The position numbers and the translations under genes are program-made. A DNA stretch of 64,000 nt, taken from Dryococelus australis. Taxonomy: Eukaryota; Arthropoda; Insecta; Phasmatodea; Phasmatidae. The stretch spans positions 288,434,966-288,498,965 of the forward strand of contig CM057009.1 of assembly GCA_029891345.1 (NCBI GenBank). The letters are read 5' to 3'. A model generated the notes under the pieces. It searched no databases. It saw only the letters and a program-made list of their open reading frames with translations, and was not told the origin of the DNA. Shown piece after piece: positions 23,099 to 34,262 of the stretch; position 1 is the stretch's first letter, and every line of letters begins with the position of its first letter.

Positions 23099-23499
23099 CG
23101 AAAAATACAAAACACATTCTCTACTGCCAGGTTTCTGAGAAAAAAAAAAACATTACTCATAGATGAGAGGGATTAATCCCACTTAATGACGGTAGTATTT
23201 TATTTTGAAGATACAACATACTCAATACTATGTTTTGAGAAATAATTGGAGATTGTAAATTATAAGGGTGAAAAAACGAGGCATGCTGAACATCTTTGAA
23301 AAATATATATACTAATATCAGTGAGTCCAAATTACCTATCGAAATCTGATTTTTGGTTAAACTATTGTTATACTTTTTAATAATGTCATATGTTCACTGA
23401 CTAAACTTTTTTTCTTAAATCGAATTTTCAAAATTTCTCAACAAAAATACAATAATGTTCGTATAAAGTATATTTTCTTCATGTTTTTTACTAATTTTC

Positions 23500-24262
23500 C
23501 CGACAAATGAGGTATGCTTGTAGAGTCTATCATGGATTCTTCACACATTTGAATCTAACCTTTGAAAAATCATCCCTTGTATGACGTGTTTGGTTATTTC
23601 CTAAATATATAATGTATTTCAAGCGTTCTGTACTTGTGTTAACATAAATGTACCTTATGAGTTAAATAAAAATTTACTTATATTTTATATATACATTATA
23701 ATTAGGGTCACCTGTTTTCACGTAAATGTTTACTTGGCTGCTATGCCTCAATATACTATGTGCACACTTGCTGTCGTCCTTTGCCTATTGGCCTCCTGTC
23801 TTTGTGTGAAGGCTGACTGCCACATGAGTGAACCAATCAGAATTGTGTTTCTCCGATACCGACTGTTCGTGATTGGCGGACAGGCAGATAAGATGTGTAA
23901 CAATTCAAATGATCCAATCACGAAATCAGTTATGAACTAGAGTGTTTTGGGAAATAAACTTGTCCAAAACACATTTCGCGAAAAACAGGTGGCTCTAATT
24001 AAAATGTTACATTTATAAATAATATTAATAAATACGGTGAGAAAATAGGTGTGTTGCTAATGCCTTATATAAAATTGCTCTCATGAAAAATATTTTTACA
24101 CTGAGTGCCCAAGAATACGGTACATAGTCCCTTTGGTGTAACTTTCTAGACTTGGTTAGGCCTCGTTTGCACGAGGTGGATGAGTATCCTGAAAGCAGTT
24201 CTTGAGAAATGTTGGAAGTAGTACTTGAGATATTTTGGAAGTAACTGTGAATGGACTTTAAA
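23500..24262 (+). repeat. dispersed repeat, family J, copy 1 (split by a MITE)
   Basis: Homologous to 33895-34262 and 37440-37895. Landmarks are a TGTGTTAACATAAA segment, GGTGTGTTG(C/G/T)TAAT, GCACTGAGTGCGCACGAATG in the best copy, a TTTTCTAGACTTGGTTA segment and GAGGTGGA. A family-B MITE occupies 23703-23997 here and is absent from the other two copies. The class of J is unknown; no TIRs or tail were seen. Confidence 0.7.
23703..23997. mobile_element. hAT-like MITE, family B, copy 6, inserted in repeat J
   Basis: A 295-bp element from TAGGGTCACCTGTTTTCACG to CGCGAAAAACAGGTGGCTCT(A). The flanking octamers ATTATAAT (23695-23702) and ATTAAAAT (23998-24005) match at 7 of 8. The open frame 23734-23940 starts inside the element and is chance. 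Confidence 0.85.
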
Positions 24263-24503
24263 TAGAGACCTGAAGAAGTCGCGGATTTATTTTGGGACAG
24301 GCTAGAATTCAAAACACTTGGGTTTATATAACTTCAACCATTGGTCCACACTGAGTGTGACACCTCCTGGAGAACGGTGTCCAACTGTCGCCTTCCACTT
24401 TGACAGAAGACAACCAATGTGCAGTTGATATCAGCATATTTGTACATATGAATGTAGAGTCTAGCCTGCTGTTCATTGAACTCGCGAATTTTTCAGGTCT
24501 CTA
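24263..24503 (+). mobile_element. hAT-like MITE, family A, copy 3
   Basis: A 241-bp element with ends TAGAGACCTGAAGAAGTCGC and CGCGAATTTTTCAGGTCTCT(A). It lies at the 3' edge of repeat J: the J copies continue GTGAATGGA(T/C)TATA.. without it. Confidence 0.85.
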
Positions 24504-25448
24504 TAACTATAAACGTAAGAAGAGACACGTTACGACAGGAGAAAAACTATACGCCTTTAAATTGATGATATTTGTATGTATATTTTTTCGGTGTTATTCG
24601 GTGAAAACAGTAAAATAAAATGGCACATTAATATATCTGATCTATTATAATAATAAGAATAAGTATGGTTAGGAAAGCAATACTTATTTCCTATATAACG
24701 AAGAAAACGTTTACAAATTTTTTCGTTCCATACAAAATTTGCGCTGACAACGTTATGCAGTAATAAACGTAAAAGAAAATATTGTTTAGGGCTCACAGTA
24801 TTTGTCCTCCAGATTCCGGGAGAAACAAATAAGCTGCCCATACACGACGCAGGTTAGAATTTAATCCGAAAAAAGGGGAAAAGGGGGGGGGGATGCCTTG
24901 CCTTCTGTCGAGTATCTGACGCACGGTAGCTGAACACATCAAAATAAAAACTGACGTGTGTAACTGTCTTAGTTATCTTCGATCCCTCGAGAAAAACAAT
25001 TCCCGAGAAATCACTGTTGAGATAGTCTCGCGTTTATCTGACATCTCATCTTGCAGATGTGACTGTCGCCTCCGCGGGCTACGGGGGAGCAAAACTTCAG
25101 CTCTGACGTGTGTGTCCCTTGAAAATCCCCGCGCATTGCTCTCCCGATACGCGTGGTGTTTTTTTTTTTACGGGAGCGAAATATCGCCCGCTCTCACACT
25201 GATGCTTCTGGAAGCAAGGCTGCGGCCTCCATTTAACCGTCATGATGTAATCGAAAAAAATACAGCAAACGCCTATAAAATTCATATTTCTTTTCAATTC
25301 TGTCGACAGGGATTAAAAATCGGACAGATAATGCGTTATTTAACACTTCCATGTCCATTGTAGCCAACTGTCTAAGTGCTGCACAGGGAGGTAATATTTA
25401 CCTGCACTGTATTCCACGAAGCTTAGTGCCAAATGATTTTTCCTTACC
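24504..25448. other. no gene recognised; unassigned 135-codon open frame
   Basis: A GC-richer patch at 24950-25240 keeps the frame 24956-25363 open for 135 codons. The predicted chain is Cys/Arg-rich at its start, without a known domain, and the opposite strand is open too. It is more likely compositional chance than a gene. A short G-run is at about 24885. Confidence 0.35.
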
Positions 25449-26019
25449 TTAAGGTGATATTTCTCACTTTTTAGGAATTTGGTTATCTGAGAGAGGTTTC
25501 GAAAAGTGCCTACTTAAGGCAGTTGTTAGTTGTTAAATCATCACAGTTTCCAAATTATAACACTCAAATTCCGACACAAGAGTGTCAAAGTGTTGAATTA
25601 GAGTCTAAGCACAGCGCACTGCATTTATGATACAAGCTACGAAAGGAACAAAAACCACTTTTACTCTACAGTTTATGGCTAAAACTATTTAGTAATTTAA
25701 TGTAAACAGTTTTGGTTGAATGAGCAAAAATATATTTACGACAAGTCTGACCCCTATTTACTCCCTCACCTGTTTATAAATCGCACTCATACTGAATCAA
25801 TATGTTCTGCACATCATACAGACATCCATTAAATCCAATTTGACTGGGAAAAATATCTAGGATCAAAGCCCAGTATGCTGCAGAATTCGGGAAATTTCGA
25901 CTTTTGAGTGCTATATTTTTAAAACTATAATTACTTGACAACTAATAACTGCATTACGGAGGCACTTTTCAAAAGCTATTTCAGATAACCAAATAAAAAA
26001 AAGTTAAATATCACCTTAA
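25449..26019. mobile_element. TTAA-flanked MITE with TIRs of about 60 bp
   Basis: A 571-bp segment bounded by TTAA on both sides (25449-25452 and 26016-26019). The left end is GGTGATATTTCTCAC...ATTTGGTTATCTGAGAGAGG, then GAAAAGTGCC. The right end is the inverse: GGCACTTTTCAAAAGC, AGATAACCAAAT, AAATATCACC. TTAA targets are typical of piggyBac and some Sola elements; the terminal bases are GGT rather than CCC, so the superfamily is open. No coding capacity. Confidence 0.8.
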
Positions 26020-26065
26020 ACCGCGCTACTGCTCTATGTTACGACTGTTTCATATCACTAATCAC

Positions 26066-26304
26066 TAGAGACCTGAAAAATTCACGAGTTCAATGACATG
26101 CAGGCTTCCATACAGTCCCATGCACAAATATGTCGTCATCAACTGCACATTGGTTGTCTACTGTCACAGTGGAAGGCGACAATTGGACACCAGTCACCAG
26201 AAGGTGTCAAACACCATGTAGACCAATGGCTAAAATTATATTGATGTACATATTTTTAATTATAGCTTGTCCCAAAATGTATCCGCGAATTCTTCAGGTC
26301 TCTA
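26066..26304 (-). mobile_element. hAT-like MITE, family A, copy 4, with TSD
   Basis: A 239-bp element with ends TAGAGACCTGAAAAATTCAC and GCGAATTCTTCAGGTCTCTA. The flanks CTAATCAC (26058-26065) and CGAATCAC (26305-26312) match at 7 of 8, an 8-bp hAT-type TSD. Confidence 0.85.
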
Positions 26305-26342
26305 CGAATCACTGACCAAGGTTACTACCGGTTATTAGTTGT

Positions 26343-26636
26343 TAGGGACACCCAAATTTCGCGGAAAGATTCCCGCACATGCTAGATTGCAATACCTTAT
26401 GGTCATACTAGTAGTTTTCTTTTGATACTTGTGGTGTGTGTGTGTGTGAGAGAAAACGTTTCCTTGCTTGTCTGGCCAATCCGAATAGATAACTCCGATA
26501 CTGTACTTCCGTGATTCGCGGCAGGCGGATAGAACACGGAACATCTAGATCTTCCTATCACAAAAGTGGATTTGAGCTCAAGTGTTATGAAATACAACTG
26601 GTAGTGAAACATTTTCGCGAAAATCGGATGTCCCTA
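26343..26636. mobile_element. hAT-like MITE, family B, copy 7, with TSD
   Basis: A 294-bp element from TAGGGACACCCAAATTTCGC to TTTTCGCGAAAATCGGATGT ending CCCTA. The flanks TTAGTTGT and TTGATTGT match at 6 of 8. A (TG)n run lies at about 26428-26443. It is 38 bp from the family-A element upstream. Confidence 0.85.
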
Positions 26637-26910
26637 TTGATTGTGACAAAAAACAATTGATTTGCAAACTCAAGTATGGCACTCATCAAAATTTTTTCTT
26701 ACCTGCAACACTAGAAACAATTGAATAAAGAGGAAATGAAAGAGTTAAATCAGTTACACGCAGATATCGAAAAATACGACCACATATATTTACAGCTTAA
26801 GGTATAAATAAGGTATAGTCCAATAGAGCATTCCACCAAACGGTTTAACATTAAGAATTCATCAAACGTTGTACCTACACACACCAAGAAAAAAGTTAGA
26901 AAGATACTAT

Positions 26911-27972
26911 CCATGTATGGACGTGCCAATGGTGTTTGTTAACTGGCTAAGCAATTGTATGAGGAGGCGTTCCCAGACACAGCACAGCCGCACCATCAAA
27001 CTTTTCTGCGTTGTTTCGCCGACTTTCTGAGACGGGGACATTGGAAGCGAATACTGTTGACTGAGGGCGACCCAAAAGACTTCGCACTCCTCTTCTGGAA
27101 GAGTGCATCCTCGAGCACAATCACCATGATCCACGCGTCAGTACCAGGCACGTGGTGGCTACGTTACCTGTAAGTCGCACATCAGTATGGAGGGTACTCC
27201 ATCAGCAGCTCCTGTACCCTTACCATTACCAACGAATGCAGGTTCTTGTGCTTGGTGATCGCCCGGCTCGAGTGACTTTTTGCCAGTGGTTCATTCGACA
27301 AAATGCCACCCGAGGCTTTACTTCGTCACTTCTGTTTACAGACGAGGCTACGTTTGGAAGGCTGGCATCACTAACTTCAACAACAATCATCAGTGGGCAG
27401 ACGACAATCCACTTGCTACCATTAGTGGTCGACACCAGCAACAAATTCGAATAAATGTGCGGACCTATATTGTGTGTGATTGTCTGGCAGGGCCATATGT
27501 GTTGCCACCACGGCTTACAGGTGAAGTGAACAGGGTGTTTCTCGCCACTGTTTTGCCACAACTGTTGGAGGACGTGCCTTTGGATGTACGCGCAAGGATG
27601 TCGTTCTTGCACGATGGTGCTCCAGCACATTTTAGTCGTCTTGTTCAAGTTCTGTTGGATGAAACATTTCATGGTAGGTGGATTGGTCGATCGGGACCTG
27701 TTACATGGCCGCCTCGCTAAACCAACCTTAATCGTTTAGACTTTTTATTTGTGGGACACGTGGAGAGTCTTGTGTATGCAGCTCCGATTAAAAATGCAGA
27801 GGTGTTGCACCAGCACACTTTTAAAGCTTGTGAAACTATTCACACTCAACCTGGGATATTCAGAGGTGTACGCAGGTCCATGATTAGAAGTGTTAATGCA
27901 TTCGCAGCTGCGCATAGTGGCCATTTTGAATATTGTTGTGATGTTTTCCTACATAACCTTTCAGTATTGTAG
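26911..27972 (+). pseudogene. mariner-superfamily (IS630/Tc1/mariner) transposase pseudogene
   Basis: About 353 codons once encoding a cut-and-paste transposase. The N-terminal part shows the helix-turn-helix style region (LYEEAFPDTAQPHHQTF, then VSRTSVWRVLHQ). The catalytic core shows LLFTDEATF, with the first Asp, then FLHDGAPAHFS with the second, then a relic of the third motif (LNRLDF). Counting from HDG to LDF leaves 41 residues, a DD41D-like spacing. It is broken by a stop at codon 10 (TAA near 26938), frame changes near 27060 and 27350, and a TAA at 27718-27720 in place of the usual Ser of SPD. The C-terminus ends at 27972 with the HFEYC segment usual for this family in insects. No matching TIR pair was found, so the element is also truncated or eroded. 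Not functional. Confidence 0.88.
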
Positions 27973-28043
27973 CAAACATCATTGGGCATGACATGTGCCA
28001 AATAATGCACAATAAATAAACATGAAAACCTTAATTATGTAAT

Positions 28044-28817
28044 GTCTCACATTTGGTTTTCAGGTTTTCTCGCTATCCCCTAGGCAGCAGGCTAGGTATC
28101 TGCATTAACCCTGGTGTTTGTACCCATTAGGTAAATAAACGACTGCGATAACAGAAAAGTATGGGTTATGAGACCGGTAAAGTGTTAAATGTAGGAGCCT
28201 TTAAGTATTTTCTTGCGTGGTGGGTGAAATGTGAGCTCACATCAGCTGGTAGCAGCAGATGACTGGCGAGACATGAGGTGAGGTTAGAAAAACGTTGGTA
28301 GTGTTCATAACAGTCCGAAAGTGTGAGGGCACGTCAGTGATGAACAAATTGTCCTTCCAGTGTAATAATTCTGCTGTCGGGAATATTCGGGGGAAATGGT
28401 TAACTGACTACACCTGGATACCATTCAGGCTCCCCCAACATGATTAATTCATTGATTAACCCACCAGCTTTGTACTTTGTGATCATATGTTAGCATAGTA
28501 TGCCACACCACTTCCGATCGTCTCCGGTGAACTGCGTGTTGCCTATACACCCGGCCACGATATTTCGTGGCTGTGTACTTTATGCATTTATTCCTCGGCA
28601 ATGGCTGGGAAGAGCGAAATGATGATTCAGGCCATTTTAACTTATTTTAATGTATTACTGCTCAATAAACAAGCATCAAACGTTCACAATTCCTGACGGT
28701 AAAACCTTGTATGCAACAAGAGGGTGGCTACCAATGTTATCATCATTAAGGGGGAGGGGCAGTAATATGGGTTTGCTCTTAGGTTGACGTTCTCAGTCAC
28801 ATAACACATTATTCGAA
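28044..28817. repeat. non-coding; diverged repeat flanking the Penelope element
   Basis: No gene. About 28715-28830 is loosely repeated at 30425-30540: AGGGTGGC(T/C)ACC, then TTTGCTCTTA, then GAATTGTAATTT. The Penelope-like element sits inside one copy. Confidence 0.5.
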
Positions 28818-28918
28818 GAATTGTAATTTCAAAATAGTTCACAGGTTTTTGCGGCCATTGTCGTCAATTTCTAGGCTTCTGGGTTTGAGCCACGTCGTGG
28901 ATGATTTCTTCTCCAATC

Positions 28919-28949
28919 TTTCGGCAGTTGTTGCAGTTGCCATCATCAG
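28919..28949 (-). ncRNA. hammerhead-like core in left Penelope arm
   Basis: On the minus strand CTGATGATGGCAACTGCAAC is followed by AACTGCCGAAAG. This gives the CUGAUGA and GAAA boxes of a hammerhead ribozyme around a GGCA/UGCC stem. An extra U lies between the CUGAUGA box and the stem. Penelope-like elements are known to carry such motifs in their terminal repeats. Activity is not shown; this copy may be inactive. Confidence 0.5.
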
Positions 28950-29186
28950 GGAACATTACCTGACCAACTGAGGACAGTCCAAGGAAGAGGCCCTTTTATA
29001 TTCTGATTTCTGGCCCGCTGTTTCCTGATTTGCTGCGCTATTCGGCCAGTCACATGCTGTCTTCCTCATGATTGGCTGAGGCACAAGCAAACTCTCACCG
29101 CCCGCCATTACAGAAGAGGGCAGTCATTTCCACATTGGTCAACATAGCAAAACATAATATGTGAAGAACAACATCTTGAGGCAGAA

Positions 29187-29710
29187 ATGAAACATCTCAC
29201 CATATCTCTAGAAGATAATGGTTACTCAATACATGAGGTACCGCAGAGCATCAAGAAGCAGTCCAGAATAAAATACAAAGAACATTACAAACACATCGCT
29301 ATACTGCACTATGTCAAAGGAATCACTGACCGGCTGGCAAGCTTACTGAGGAAGGACATACATACCATCATAAAACCTATTAACAAAGTCGATAGCATAC
29401 TGGTATCAGTGAACGACAAACACCAGCCGAAGAACAGGCTGGTGTTTACAAAGTAACTTGCTCATGCGGGAAAGTGTATACAGGCCAAACTGGCAGAAAA
29501 ATAACAACCAGAGTAACAGAACACATCAGGACCTACAAGTATGAAAACCAGCAGTCTGCTATTGCTGAGCACTCCATGAAAACTAAACATAGTATTGATA
29601 TCGACAAACACAGCACAATAGCCAACATACTACTTATAGACCAAAAACCATTAGATAATTAATAGACATATTAATATATCCGAATAACATCAACAGAGAA
29701 GATGGATACA
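29187..29710 (+). pseudogene. Penelope-like element C-terminus with GIY-YIG endonuclease
   Basis: The first frame (29187-29456) covers the linker region. In another frame the GIY-YIG motif follows: VYKVTCSCGKVYTGQTGRK, with YTGQTGRKITTRVTEH the core and IAEHSMKTKHSID the later His segment. The frame changes near 29430. A stop after QKPLDN (about 29660) is followed by YPNNINREDGYKL in another frame, which normally ends such proteins. The endonuclease makes the nick that primes Penelope reverse transcription. Two frame breaks and loss of the polymerase make it non-functional. Confidence 0.85.
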
Positions 29711-30033
29711 AGTTAAAGTTAAACAAAATATGGGAAAATCTCTCCATAGACTACCTGAAATCCTGTGATGCGAGAGCAGAGACACAGACTCGCCAGGATT
29801 GGCCGACCACCTCAGCAAGTCAGGAGGAAGACAGACTGCAATTGGCCAGAGAGTCTAGCAAATCAGGGTAGAGACTACACCCTCTCAAGGATTGGCCAAC
29901 CACCTCAGCCAATCAGGAGGAAGCCAGTCTGTAATTGGCCGAAGAGCCCAGCCAATCAGGAAACAGCCGTCCAGAAATCAGAATATAAAAGGGCCTCTCC
30001 CTTCGAATGTCCTCAACTGGTCAGGTATTGTTC

Positions 30034-30066
30034 CCTGATGTTGGCAACTGCAATGACTGCCGAAAC
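30034..30066 (+). ncRNA. hammerhead-like core in right Penelope arm
   Basis: CCTGATGTTGGCAACTGCAA then TGACTGCCGAAACGTC. The GAAAC box and the GGCA/TGCC stem are kept, but the first box reads CTGATGT instead of CTGATGA. That change should weaken or abolish cleavage. Confidence 0.45.
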
Positions 30067-30127
30067 GTCGGAGAAGAAATGCACGACGTGGCTCAAACCC
30101 AGAAGCCTAGAAATTGAATTGTAATTT

Positions 30128-30700
30128 AAGTTTACTTCATTTACGATTTACAAACAGACCATTAAATTATACAATACAAGGAATACATACAAACTGTGGC
30201 CAAACACAAATAGGCAGCCGTCTGTGCAGTGGACACGCAGCGTTTTGTAAGCGAATGTAGGTAGCATTACCTGTGTGCTAGGCACTGAATCGTTGCAGAC
30301 GTATCTTTGTGTGCAGTTTACACGTAAACGGTGGGTCCTGGGCAGTTGCCACAAAAGGACAACTTTTGTCAATAATTCATAATCAAATGCTCCCAATTCC
30401 CGAATGGGAAAGAGTTGCCAATGAAAGTAGGGTGGCCACCTCTGTTATTTCCTGTACGGGGAAAGCCATTAATGTGAATTTGCTCTTAACTCGAAGATTC
30501 CATTAACACGGATTTATGATCGGAGAATTGTAATTTCATTTCACTTTGATTCCGATATATTGAAAAAATACATTTTAATGTATCACTTTTCAAGGGTTTA
30601 TTACACCCTTAATATTCAGTTTAGGTGGTATGTGGTTTTATATTTTCTATTTATTTTTACATAAGGAATCACCTCACGAAGTTTGACGATCTAATTAAGA
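30128..30700. other. no gene seen
   Basis: Holds the second copy of the diverged flanking repeat (30425-30540) and otherwise AT-rich sequence. An 82-codon minus-strand open frame at 30148-30396 is unrecognised. Confidence 0.35.
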
Positions 30701-30708
30701 AACACCGC

Positions 30709-30720
30709 GTGTGTGTGTGT

Positions 30721-30775
<55 letters not shown>
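30709..30775. repeat. compound microsatellite (GT)n(AC)n(AT)n
   Basis: Seven GT units pass directly into about 15 AC units and then about 11 AT units. The GT/AC junction is a perfect inverted repeat that could form a hairpin. Confidence 0.95.
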
Positions 30776-31472
30776 AGGTGCTTTTGTATAACATGTCATA
30801 ACTCAAACCACAGCCTCTATGGACTAATATGAACAAAAAATTATTGTACCATAATGTTCAGAACGTTTATATAGTATGTTTAAATCAAAATTCAAATGTA
30901 GCAAAACCGCGCTGGAAGTCCGCAAATTCTCTTACCTGCGTTCACAACAAGTGGCTCATGACGAAGGCGAACGGAACAGGTAGCCCCTGAACGTGGGGCA
31001 CCACCGACTCAAGGTACGTGGCCGCCGCTAGTTGCTGCTGGTTAGTACGCGTGCGCCAAAGTACATGAACGTTGGGAGGTTAGCAACTGAGAAATACAGG
31101 CTGCCGGAAGTGAGTCTATCTCTTTCCCCCGCATGGCGCGCCAATTCTGTTAGCCTTTCTGAAATGCGACTTGTTGCTCTACTTCCGACGCTCTTTTGCT
31201 AGCTTCAGTTTAAATTTTTAAATATCTTACTAGATGAATGTTCCGAAAATTTCGCTACGAGAGCTTATTTTTTTTGTGCTTAGATGTTGTGGTTTGAATT
31301 TCGACATGTTATTCAAAAGTACGTTGTATAATTACCCTGTTCTAAATTTTAATTCTAAGCTTCATTCACTCTTTCCAACGGTGTTTACAAGATCAAATAG
31401 TGAAAACACCACCAACACTGAACGTTCACAAGAAAGCTTGCTTCAATGGAACAACGTTACAAATTTACGGGC
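30776..31472. other. no gene recognised
   Basis: GC-richer around 30900-31200 with CpGs. A plus-strand open frame at 31234-31479 has no recognisable domain and runs up to a MITE. Confidence 0.35.
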
Positions 31473-31480
31473 GAAATAAG

Positions 31481-31719
31481 TAGAGACCTGGAAATATCGC
31501 GGTTTCATTTTGGGCAAGCGAGAATTCAAAACACTAGCGTTTATACAACTTTAGCCATTGGTCCAAGCGGTGTTGACACCTCCTGGAGAACGGTGTTCAA
31601 TTGTCGCCTTCCATTGTGACAGCAGACAATTAATGTGCTGTTGATATCGGCATATTTGTACATAAGACTGTAGAGTCAAATTTGCAGTTCATTGAACTCG
31701 CGAATTTTTCAGGTCTCTA
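31481..31719 (+). mobile_element. hAT-like MITE, family A, copy 5, perfect 8-bp TSD
   Basis: A 239-bp element from TAGAGACCTGGAAATATCGC to CGCGAATTTTTCAGGTCTCT(A). It is flanked by GAAATAAG on both sides (31473-31480 and 31720-31727). This copy fixes the boundaries and the 8-bp target duplication of the whole family and so supports its hAT assignment. Confidence 0.92.
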
Positions 31720-32263
31720 GAAATAAGTATATATGTCACCGAAAAGAACTTAGTACGTTTCTCCTGTCCCTTAACTAAACTGGGCAGTAAATCGTTTAAT
31801 AATTCTATTTGAACTATTTCGCTATTTCTTTCCTCCATTAAGTTGTTATATTTTAATAAAGGAGTTGTGTAATTCACCTTTTTCGAAATTCAGTTTACTA
31901 CAGAATATAAAAAAAACTTGGAATTGTATTTCCTTATATCTCCACACTAGTGGTAAGATCACAGTTTATTTTTACATAGATTCTACTTAAGTCATAATAC
32001 TTTATACAATGATATTTTTTTAAATTTAATATATCCCATTTATTTACATACAAAACGGACAAATCCAAGACACATGCGACACCAATACATAACCCTATCA
32101 GACCCATTTAAATTTATGGTTACCGGTGTTGCAAAGAAAAAAAATATATGATGCGTGCTGTACTTAAGTCGACGTGACACTTGTTTCGTTGTCACAGCCA
32201 GTGAGCTGTGGGCAGTATGTTAGGCTACATTTAATTTAAACCAATTACGGCCTTGACCAGTAA

Positions 32264-33272
32264 GGGCCGTTTTCGCCACACAAGTTTTACTTACTAAGCC
32301 GAGTTTAAGAACGAATTAACTAGGATTACTGGTCGATTGCATTTCGCCACTGTCAAAATGAGATTAACTTTTACTTACCCGAGTTTAAGTTTAAACGCCC
32401 ATTTTCAACCGTTTAACTTCTTAAACTCCGCTTACGAAAGAAATATGGCTGCCGAAACGTATTACGATACTTTGAAGGTTATGATAAACAATTTCGGCAT
32501 ACGCCTTCGTTACGATCACAATATTAATTGCAGTCCCTGCGAAGAAGTTTTGATTGATATTTGTTGTATGAATACTTACAAACAAAGGAGGTTGGATTGG
32601 CTATGCAAAATATACATGTCATAAATATTTTTAATATTAAATTAATGACGAATATTATGTATGTTATGTATAACGATTAGCCTAAATTGAATTATTGTTT
32701 GTATTTTATCGGCTCTATGAGCTAAGTACAGTGCGTTTGACAATGAAGTGTTATTCTATTGTTTGTTCTACATGGCGGCAATAATAAACAATTTGATGCA
32801 CGAGGACAATGAAAAAAAACTTCACGAAAAATCATGTTATATGTTGGCTGAATTATAATCCGCAGAAATTATTATTCAACTGTGCGATTTCCCATTCACT
32901 GGCATTAATTTTACTGTTATATTTTATTACAACATAAAATTGTCCGCATGCTGTTTCCCTCAATGTTTAATATTTTTATATAATTTACCCATTTCTATAC
33001 TAACAACTCCATGCGTATTTCTTTCTGCAAGGATTCCAAAGACACCACAACTCAGATTCCATAGATTAGTGAGCAAAATCCTTGCCACCGCAATCTAGAT
33101 GCACCATTTTCTTCAAATGCCGGCCCTAAACGTAGATATACTACACGGGTTTAATTACCTGCTAGATGTGCGTGATGAAATGCTCCGACCTTAAACGCCG
33201 TTAAATGAAGAGTTAAAATTTCGTCTCCGTTTAGTTAAGCCGAGTTTAATGAATAAGTGGAGAAACTGGCCC
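32264..33272. mobile_element. PIF/Harbinger-like element remnant
   Basis: A 1009-bp segment with imperfect TIRs: GGGCCGTTTTCGCCAC on the left, inverse of GGGCCAGTTTCTCCAC on the right. Both are followed further in by AAGCCGAGTTTAA or the related AACTCGGCTTAA. GGGCC..TTTC.CCA termini occur in insect PIF/Harbinger elements. The inner open frame 32337-32624 gives no recognisable transposase. The expected 3-bp TSD is not visible (TAA left, TGC right). Confidence 0.55.
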
Positions 33273-33528
33273 TGCATCAGTTCGTGAATAATTTACCCGC
33301 TGGTAAAATCATTGGTCACTGAGCTCCGTGGTGTATAGTACAGACCAAAAATTAACTACACGTGTGCTGCAATGAACACAAATGTATACAATGGATCTGA
33401 ATGGATTAAAGAATTTAACTTCCTAACCTGAGTAGAATAAGTCTTAGATGGATTGTTTTGAATTACAACTAAACGGGAAATTTTTTTTTTTTTCGGTTGT
33501 CCCGTAGCCATATGGAAGACTACATATT

Positions 33529-33541
33529 CCCCCCCCCCCCC
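33529..33541. repeat. poly-C run
   Basis: Thirteen cytosines. Similar C-runs are at 38075-38090, 57301-57317 and 57447-57460; such runs are also prone to sequencing error. Confidence 0.9.
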
Positions 33542-33894
33542 ACCTAAAAAATATTTACACGCGAGCTGGAATTCAACATAGTAAGTGCGCACTTGCATCT
33601 TTCAAATTTCACTGACGATATGTAAGATTTTGTGCGAACTTGGTTTTATTACCAGGACGGGCCAATATCAGAAATACGTCGCTACGACAATGAACGTATG
33701 CGATTCGCGGTGAGACACCTAACACGGCCAATAATCTAAATTGTCGTGTTTCCTAAGAAGCAACATTTCATTGGTACATTGACAACTCAGTATTCTTTTG
33801 GCCGACAGCTGAGTATTAACAAACGTTGCACAGTTCGTATAATATTACATTCGCGGATTCCTAACAGTTTTCGAATGGAACTGTTGAAAAAAAA

Positions 33895-34262
33895 AAGACC
33901 TTATGTATGAATTGTTTCCTTTTTATTAAATATGTCATGTATCAGAATTATGTTTATACGTCTTGTGTTAACATAAAAATACATATTGGTTAAACTGAAC
34001 ATTTACTTCTATTTTATTTATAAATTATTTTTCATTTCAATTACTATGAATACAAATCGGGACTATATATGTGTGTTGGCAATATAAACAGTTACCATGC
34101 AAAACATTACTACACTGAGCGCGCACGAATGCGGTGTGTTGTCCTTTGGCTGTAATTTTCTAGACTCGTTTAAGATTGGTATGTATAAGGCGGAGGAATA
34201 TTCTGGAAGCAGAACTTTAGAAAGGCTTCAGAAATTCAGAAAGTAACCGTGAATGGATTATA
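33895..34262 (+). repeat. dispersed repeat, family J, copy 2
   Basis: Homologous to 23500-24262 and 37440-37895: CTTGTGTTAACATAAAAATA, TGTGTTGGCAATA, CTGAGCGCGCACGAATGCGG, TTTTCTAGACTCGTTTA and GCAGAACTTTAGAAAGGCTT. Uninterrupted by a MITE. Confidence 0.7.

Larger units (their letters stand above)
28830..30115 (+). mobile_element. Penelope-like retroelement, 5'-truncated, with inverted terminal arms
   Basis: Two inverted arms, 28868-29098 (minus) and about 29800-30115 (plus), share GGGTTTGAGCCACGTCGTG and its complement, the CCTAGAAATTG terminus and the TATAAAAGGGCC segment. Between them are coding remnants of a GIY-YIG endonuclease. A 12-bp direct repeat GAATTGTAATTT (28818-28829 and 30116-30127) flanks the whole as a TSD. 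About 35 extra bases separate the left TSD from the left arm, as known for Penelope-like elements. The reverse transcriptase is absent, so the copy is dead. The right arm holds an internal duplication of about 75 bp at 29796 and 29897. Confidence 0.82.

Noticed and set aside
24956-25363. 135-codon open frame, Cys-rich start
   Set aside because: Lies in a GC-richer patch where both strands are open; no domain recognised.
27226-27672. 148-codon minus-strand open frame
   Set aside because: Antisense shadow of the transposase pseudogene.
29765-30124. 119-codon open frame
   Set aside because: It runs through the terminal arm of the Penelope-like element and its internal duplication; not a protein of that family.
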